Origin: Sipunculus nudus
Lineage: Eukaryota > Annelida > Sipuncula > Golfingiida > Sipunculidae
Length of the DNA stretch: 64,000 nt
Reading direction: 5' to 3'
Assembly: GCA_026874595.1 (NCBI GenBank)
Contig: CM049306.1
Coordinates: 73,841,642 to 73,905,641, forward strand
Numbering within the stretch: position 1 is the stretch's first letter; every line of letters begins with the position of its first letter. Positions 52,401 through 58,400 of the stretch are shown here, piece after piece. The translations under genes and the position numbers were made by a program. The notes below the pieces were generated by a model. That model saw only the letters and a list, made by a program, of their open reading frames with translations, did not search any database and was not told the origin of the DNA.

Positions 52401-55400
52401 CATTGTCCTGGTTTCTTATACTTATTGTGTATTTGCTGTAAAATATTGATTACATTAGCACACAATAAAGGCCTCATTTTCTTACCAGTGATTGTAAACC
52501 TTCAGATGTATCTGTATTTATGTGTCAAAGCCATTGTGTCAACTATGGCATTATAATATATTGACCCAGTATCAGGTTATAATTGTTATTTGAGGGAGGA
52601 ATCAAAATGGGAAGATTTATTTCTTCATTAATATAGACAGTTTCTATTAAAATGCTAAGAAAGGTGTATGTTTCAACAGTTCCCTGTGAGTGTATCAGTG
52701 TACTTGGTCATTTCATTTAGGTACCTGTAACATTGTTGTTTTCCAGAAAATTTCAAATTATCAGATGTCCATGTGGACGTAATGTTAGAAAATACAGTAG
52801 CAGATCTCAAATGTGAGTATACTGGGAATATGGAAAAATGATATATATGTAAAAGTAACATTTTCTGTTTTGTGTAAAAATGCTTCATTAAAAGTTGATT
52901 TATTGTAGTTGCATATTTCTTCTTGTAGACTGAATATTATATTCAGGTCAGTTCAGGGTGTGTTACTTGGCCAGGTAAACAAAAAATGTTTTTTAAAAAA
53001 GTAAACATCTTTTAAAATATGCTATCTAAGTTTTATGAGAAAAGTGACTACTTTGTAAATATACTGCAAAAGAATGATGTTCTGCCATGTTTAAAGATTA
53101 AATAGTTAAGAAATTACAATAATAAATATTCTTTTCCTTTAAATTCTGACTTCAATTTCATATTTTTTTTTACATTTGTGTTACTTTTAACCCTTTCAGT
53201 ACAATTAGAAGAATCTAGGAAACAAGCTAGCTCCAGTGAAGAGTTAATATCAACTTTAAAGGGTGAGTGTTTTTAATGGAGTTACTTACTGTCAAGGCCG
53301 GATGTTACTTTAAATGTCTGCTTTATTTAATGTCTGCTTTCATGATGTAGATAATGGGTTTATATGTAAATTTAACAGCTTACAAATTTTACGCTGTTTA
53401 AATTGTGTGATCAGCGTGTACTCTTCAGTGTTTTTATTTCCCTCCTTTTTGTGGGGTATTGGTGGGGAAAACATATACTGGAAAAAGTTTCCTATCAACA
53501 TATATGTTTGGTTGGATGTATATTCACATTGCAGCTTTAAGATTATATGTGTTTACATTCATAACATCAAGATAATATTTATTCACCAAACCAAAAGATC
53601 ACAGCTGTTTAGACATTTGATCAGCTTGCCAAAGCTGGTTTTACTTTTACCAACATGGTTTTTGAGTGGGGTTCTTTTAATATCAAGACCTGCATGTACA
53701 TGTTCCACTATCATTTTGTCCCACTGCACATTACAACAAATATAGTAGCGAGTGAATGGAAATTATCTCAGACTCCCACTCCACAGAATCAGACTCAAAA
53801 GAGTACAACTCTGATGGTTTAGGTTTGTGGGGATAGAAATTCTAGCCTCACAATGCACTAGGGCTTCTGTATACACCAGTGGCGTAGGTTTAGATGTAAT
53901 AAAGAAGATAATGTTGACCTTTCAAACAAGTTGGATAAGGATTGCTTCTAGGCAAATTACATAAACATGGCTGTTTACTTCATTGAATAATTATTATTTT
54001 GTAAGCACACACTTTGAATTGAAAACAGAAGGTGTTTCCTTGAAATGTAAAAATTTTAATTTTAACAGTTGAGACAAGTAGTCCAAGCCCTCCCGCAGTG
54101 CATAACTGGAAGAGGTTTGTTTTGAGTAGAAACTACATCTGTGGAAGGGTGTATCAAGAGTCTCGCTGCTTCAGTATTTGATATAATTACTGAATCTTTA
54201 TTAATAAACTATTATAACTGTTTCTGTGGTATGTTTAACAGACCAAGTTGAGAGATTAGAAAGAGAGCTGTCCCTGCAGCGTGAATCCAGTCAAGGCCAG
54301 AGCTATGAGACTAACAGCAATTCCATTCCAACCACCTCCAACCACGTGGACCAAAACCACCTGTCAAATCACTACAGGGAGGAAATTGAGAGGTTGAAAG
54401 GTCAGAAATACTTCTTGTCTTAGTAATCATTTGACTTGCATGCTTAACAAATAAATAATATAAATAATGAAAAAAGCAGTTTCATTCATTTCTCAGTCGC
54501 TATTTATATCCCACAAATCAATCTTTTGGCACTTTCAGATCATATCAAAGTCTGTGATACAGTTGCAGCTTATAACAACATCGTTAATACATACTTGATG
54601 ATGATATTTTGTTATGAATAAGAATAAATAACCATATTGACTGAAATTTTATTTTAAAAAAATGTATATTTTGGTCAGTTACTCCAATAGTGGCTAGTCT
54701 AAGGGTATAGAGAGGAGATTCCATTTTTTTATGAAGAAATTGTAGGTGTGGATGCAGTGTGTTTCAGATAGTAGAGACTTTAAAAATAAGAACGTTGCTG
54801 TACATGTATTATTTTTTTAAATATATTTTCCGCACAAGAAATACCTCTTGCTTTGATTCAGAGTAAAACAGATGCAAGTGTTCTTATGCATAAAGGAAAT
54901 CATTGCAAAATTCATTATTCTGCATCATGCCCTAGATAATAGATCTTAAATGATATATGAATGAAATGTGGCCATCATGCATTTACTACACATATATATA
55001 ACTATGACACATAAGACAGACCTGGATGTTTATTGAGTCACTGTGTGTGTTGATGTTGTGCTGTGTTTGTGTTGTGTAGAACATAATTGGGAACTCCTCC
55101 AGAGGGTGGCTCAGTTGAGCTGCCATGTTGTACTACTGAAAGGTACAGTATCATCAGGGAGGTCTGCGGGTTTTCAGTACAAGATCATACCCCAGGTTTT
55201 CTTTTTGTTTGAAGTCTTTTCATTTCAGCATATTTGTTGCATGGTCTTTCTAAGACTGTTTGGACCACAAGTGTTACAATCATATATGTATATTTATCAG
55301 AATCATTTTGGTTAGGTGTCTTTCAGTTGCCCCAGGCTTAGTCTTACCATTGTTTTTCCGTAGATACACTTTTCATAAAGCGGTTATACACTGCAGTTGT

Positions 55401-58400
55401 CCTAGATCTCCTTCATTTAACCGCTGCTTCGTATAGCACGATTATTTGTGTTTGCCACAAGGGCTGTCACAGTGGAAAGAATTGTAATCAGACCAATGAG
55501 AGCATGGCAGCGTTGTGTATCCAGCTCTAAATTTTAAACATGAGACCCTGGTTCTTGGACAGGGACAAGAATCGGACCAGTGAGAGTGGGTGTGGCATGT
55601 TAAAAATTTGGAGCTGGATGCACAATGTGATTCCATGCTCCATGGTCTTTTTACAATTCTTTGCTCTGTGCTAGGCCCTGGATTTTTAACCCAGAGAATC
55701 TTGTACACAAAGCAGCGGTTACATGGAAGGAGATCTAGGACAACTGCAGTGCATAAACTACTGAGGGAGGAGCGTATTCTGTAGATATTGTTTCTTCTGG
55801 TCAAGCAAACGTATTCAAAATCTGATTATATTATTATATAACATAATTGCCTGTGAAAAAAACATTGATATAGATTTTACATAAAATGTACCCTATTCCT
55901 GGAGGAAAAACTTTTTCCTATCAATTTTTTCACAAAAAACATGAGGTTGTGTGATTTGTTCAAAAAACTATTGGCACATCAATGACCACTGTCAACTCGG
56001 CAGTGACATCACACACAGGGAAATGCCCTGTGACTAAAAATTCTAGATCTCATCAAAAGTTTAGTATTTCTGACACTGTCAGCCCCACATATTCAGGGAA
56101 GAATAAAAGCAACATGTATTGCTAGATTTAGGTCATTTGTAAATTTTGCCTGTGACGTCACACTTTGCACCAGCCAATCACATCAGGGCCCAATGTCTGT
56201 TTAGGATTAAAACTACTGTGCATGTGCACATAACAAACCAACGTGCTATATCGTTTACCTAACCTTCAGAGGGATCATTCAGTTACTTCTTACATATATA
56301 TACAGACCATCTGGAGTAGTCAGCATCTTTGACTATTTAACTCCACTCATGACCACAATCCAACACCTTGGTGGTCTTCTGGAAGCTGACCAGGTTTAAT
56401 ATGAAATCATATATATTCCTCAAATCCAGGTATATATATCAGATACCTGTCATATTCAGGTTATCTTTGCTGTAAAATTTCCATTGCTTTACATTAATAT
56501 GTACTCTCCATAAAACATTAAGATCTAGCATGTTTAATTCAGAAATATTCATGAAATAATTAAATCAACCTGTACACACAGTAACCTGTTATTTTAATTA
56601 TTGTGAACTGTTACCGAAAATCTAACCGTAGATTTCATAAAAATATATAAAATATTATAATAATTATATAATTATAAATATATAGATCATGTATTTCAAT
56701 ATTTGTACATCACCATTCAGAAGTACAGATTCTAGTGTTGTGAAGACTTCATGTCTCATGCACTTTAACACTTGTGCGAGTAATCTTGAAACACCAGCTC
56801 CTGTGGTCCTTTAGTAGACATGGGCTCAAAGCCAGGAGATTGTGAGTTCTAATCTCAGCTGAGGCAGTGAGATGTTTCACGGTTGATCCCCACCCAGTGT
56901 AAGCACTCTTAAGGCTTTATGAGGAGACTGTACACCACAGACTGTACCACTCATAAACAAATGCACCTTTAGGGGGTTCCTTGGTGTTAGGGCCGAGGGT
57001 AAGAAACTGGATGATTGTGTGTAACCCCTCGTAGTGAAGTCTGATAACTTGAATGGAATTCTGCAGATGTATATAATACTTAGTCAAGAAGCATTAAAAA
57101 ATGGAGGCAATTACCTCCACCAAAAATATTTAAAAAGTATTCTTGAACCACAAGAAATTTCTATGCACTTGCACAATTCTGGTAAAAAAAAACTTTCCTG
57201 TAAGAGCACCTGTTCCATTTTCTGCCTTACCCTTCTATACTACAGCAGCATAAATAAACCTTGAAATTACAATACTCTGTGTTGCAATTGGTAAACTGCT
57301 TCCTCTGATCTCCACTTGTCAGAATGGAAGAAAGTACTGCATACCTACAGCATTGCTACTTTCATCTTTCATCCACAACTCTTTTTAAAATCAGTACTAA
57401 CATTTCATTGCACAGCTGCTGTCTTTTAGATACCGATACACACTTGTACTTATTATGCATTATGATTACATCTTTGTTTACTTGAGATCAGGACAACTTC
57501 AGACTCTCATTTACAATTCACACTTTGATGAATATCATCCATGTGAGGAGAAATTTTAACATGAGTGCGTGTATTGTAACAGTGTTGGCTTTTTTTTTTG
57601 TATACTTGTAAGTTTGTTCATAATTTATCCAAACATTTAACAAGGTGTAATTTTCAGCATTCTTCCTAAAGCATATAACAGTGTTATGTTTAATAGGACT
57701 GTTATGATTTCCATCTTCATATAACTCTCTTGGTTATTTCATTATCTGGCTAGCTGATTATAACACAGAGGTATTTATTGAGTTTTAATAACTTAATTTC
57801 AATGCTGTTAAAACATGAATCGCTTTTCCTTTGATTTCTTCATTCTGAAAAAAAGTAAAAGCTAATACTCTGTAAATATATATTTGCCGTGCCCATGTGT
57901 AGTATTCTGAATTTCTTGCAATGATGCACATCCATGATGTTTCCATGGTCTGGTTTTCTTCCCACCAAGGGTATTGTCCTTCAGATTCAACCAGGGTATC
58001 ACAAAACAAGTAATACATCTTCATCAACATGTATCCCACCCTTATAAAGGTTTACTTGAAACAAGCAGCGTTTGGGGATACTTGAGATTAATTTCAGCTG
58101 TTACATGGTTTATGGCTTACCTGTGCACCAGTTAGTTAAACCAGAAATTGTGTGTGTACAGTGCTTGACTCCCTTCGGTGTATCTATCTGTGAAGGTGAC
58201 TGATATGTAGACGAAGGTTGCATTTACATATATGATAAACAATTTCTTGTCCTTGTAGAATTGTTGGAGGATGCAAAGGGTTCTGTAAAGAAAACAGAAT
58301 CTAATGCTGAAAAGTACAAAGGTTGGTGTCCATGATTCTGCCATATATATGGGAGGAGAATGAGGGTTACTTAATTGTAATGAATAATTTAAAAAAAAAA

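Larger units (their letters stand above)
51188..53199 (+). other. Introns W15-W16 to W18-W19
   Basis: Four short introns (545, 414, 474 and 387 bp) between exons W16, W17 and W18. The first has a weak direct repeat (gcatatataatgag-tca-aggtca at 51349 and 51465). The others are AT-rich without visible structure. Confidence 0.6.

Noticed and set aside
53314..53745. 143-codon frame, the longest in the window
   Set aside because: Lies within an intron, Cys/Phe/Ile-rich, no recognisable domain, no splice signals at its ends; AT-rich DNA gives such frames by chance.
55442..55804. 120-codon frame on the minus strand
   Set aside because: It coincides with the fold-back element at 55389-55751, whose palindromic sequence explains it.
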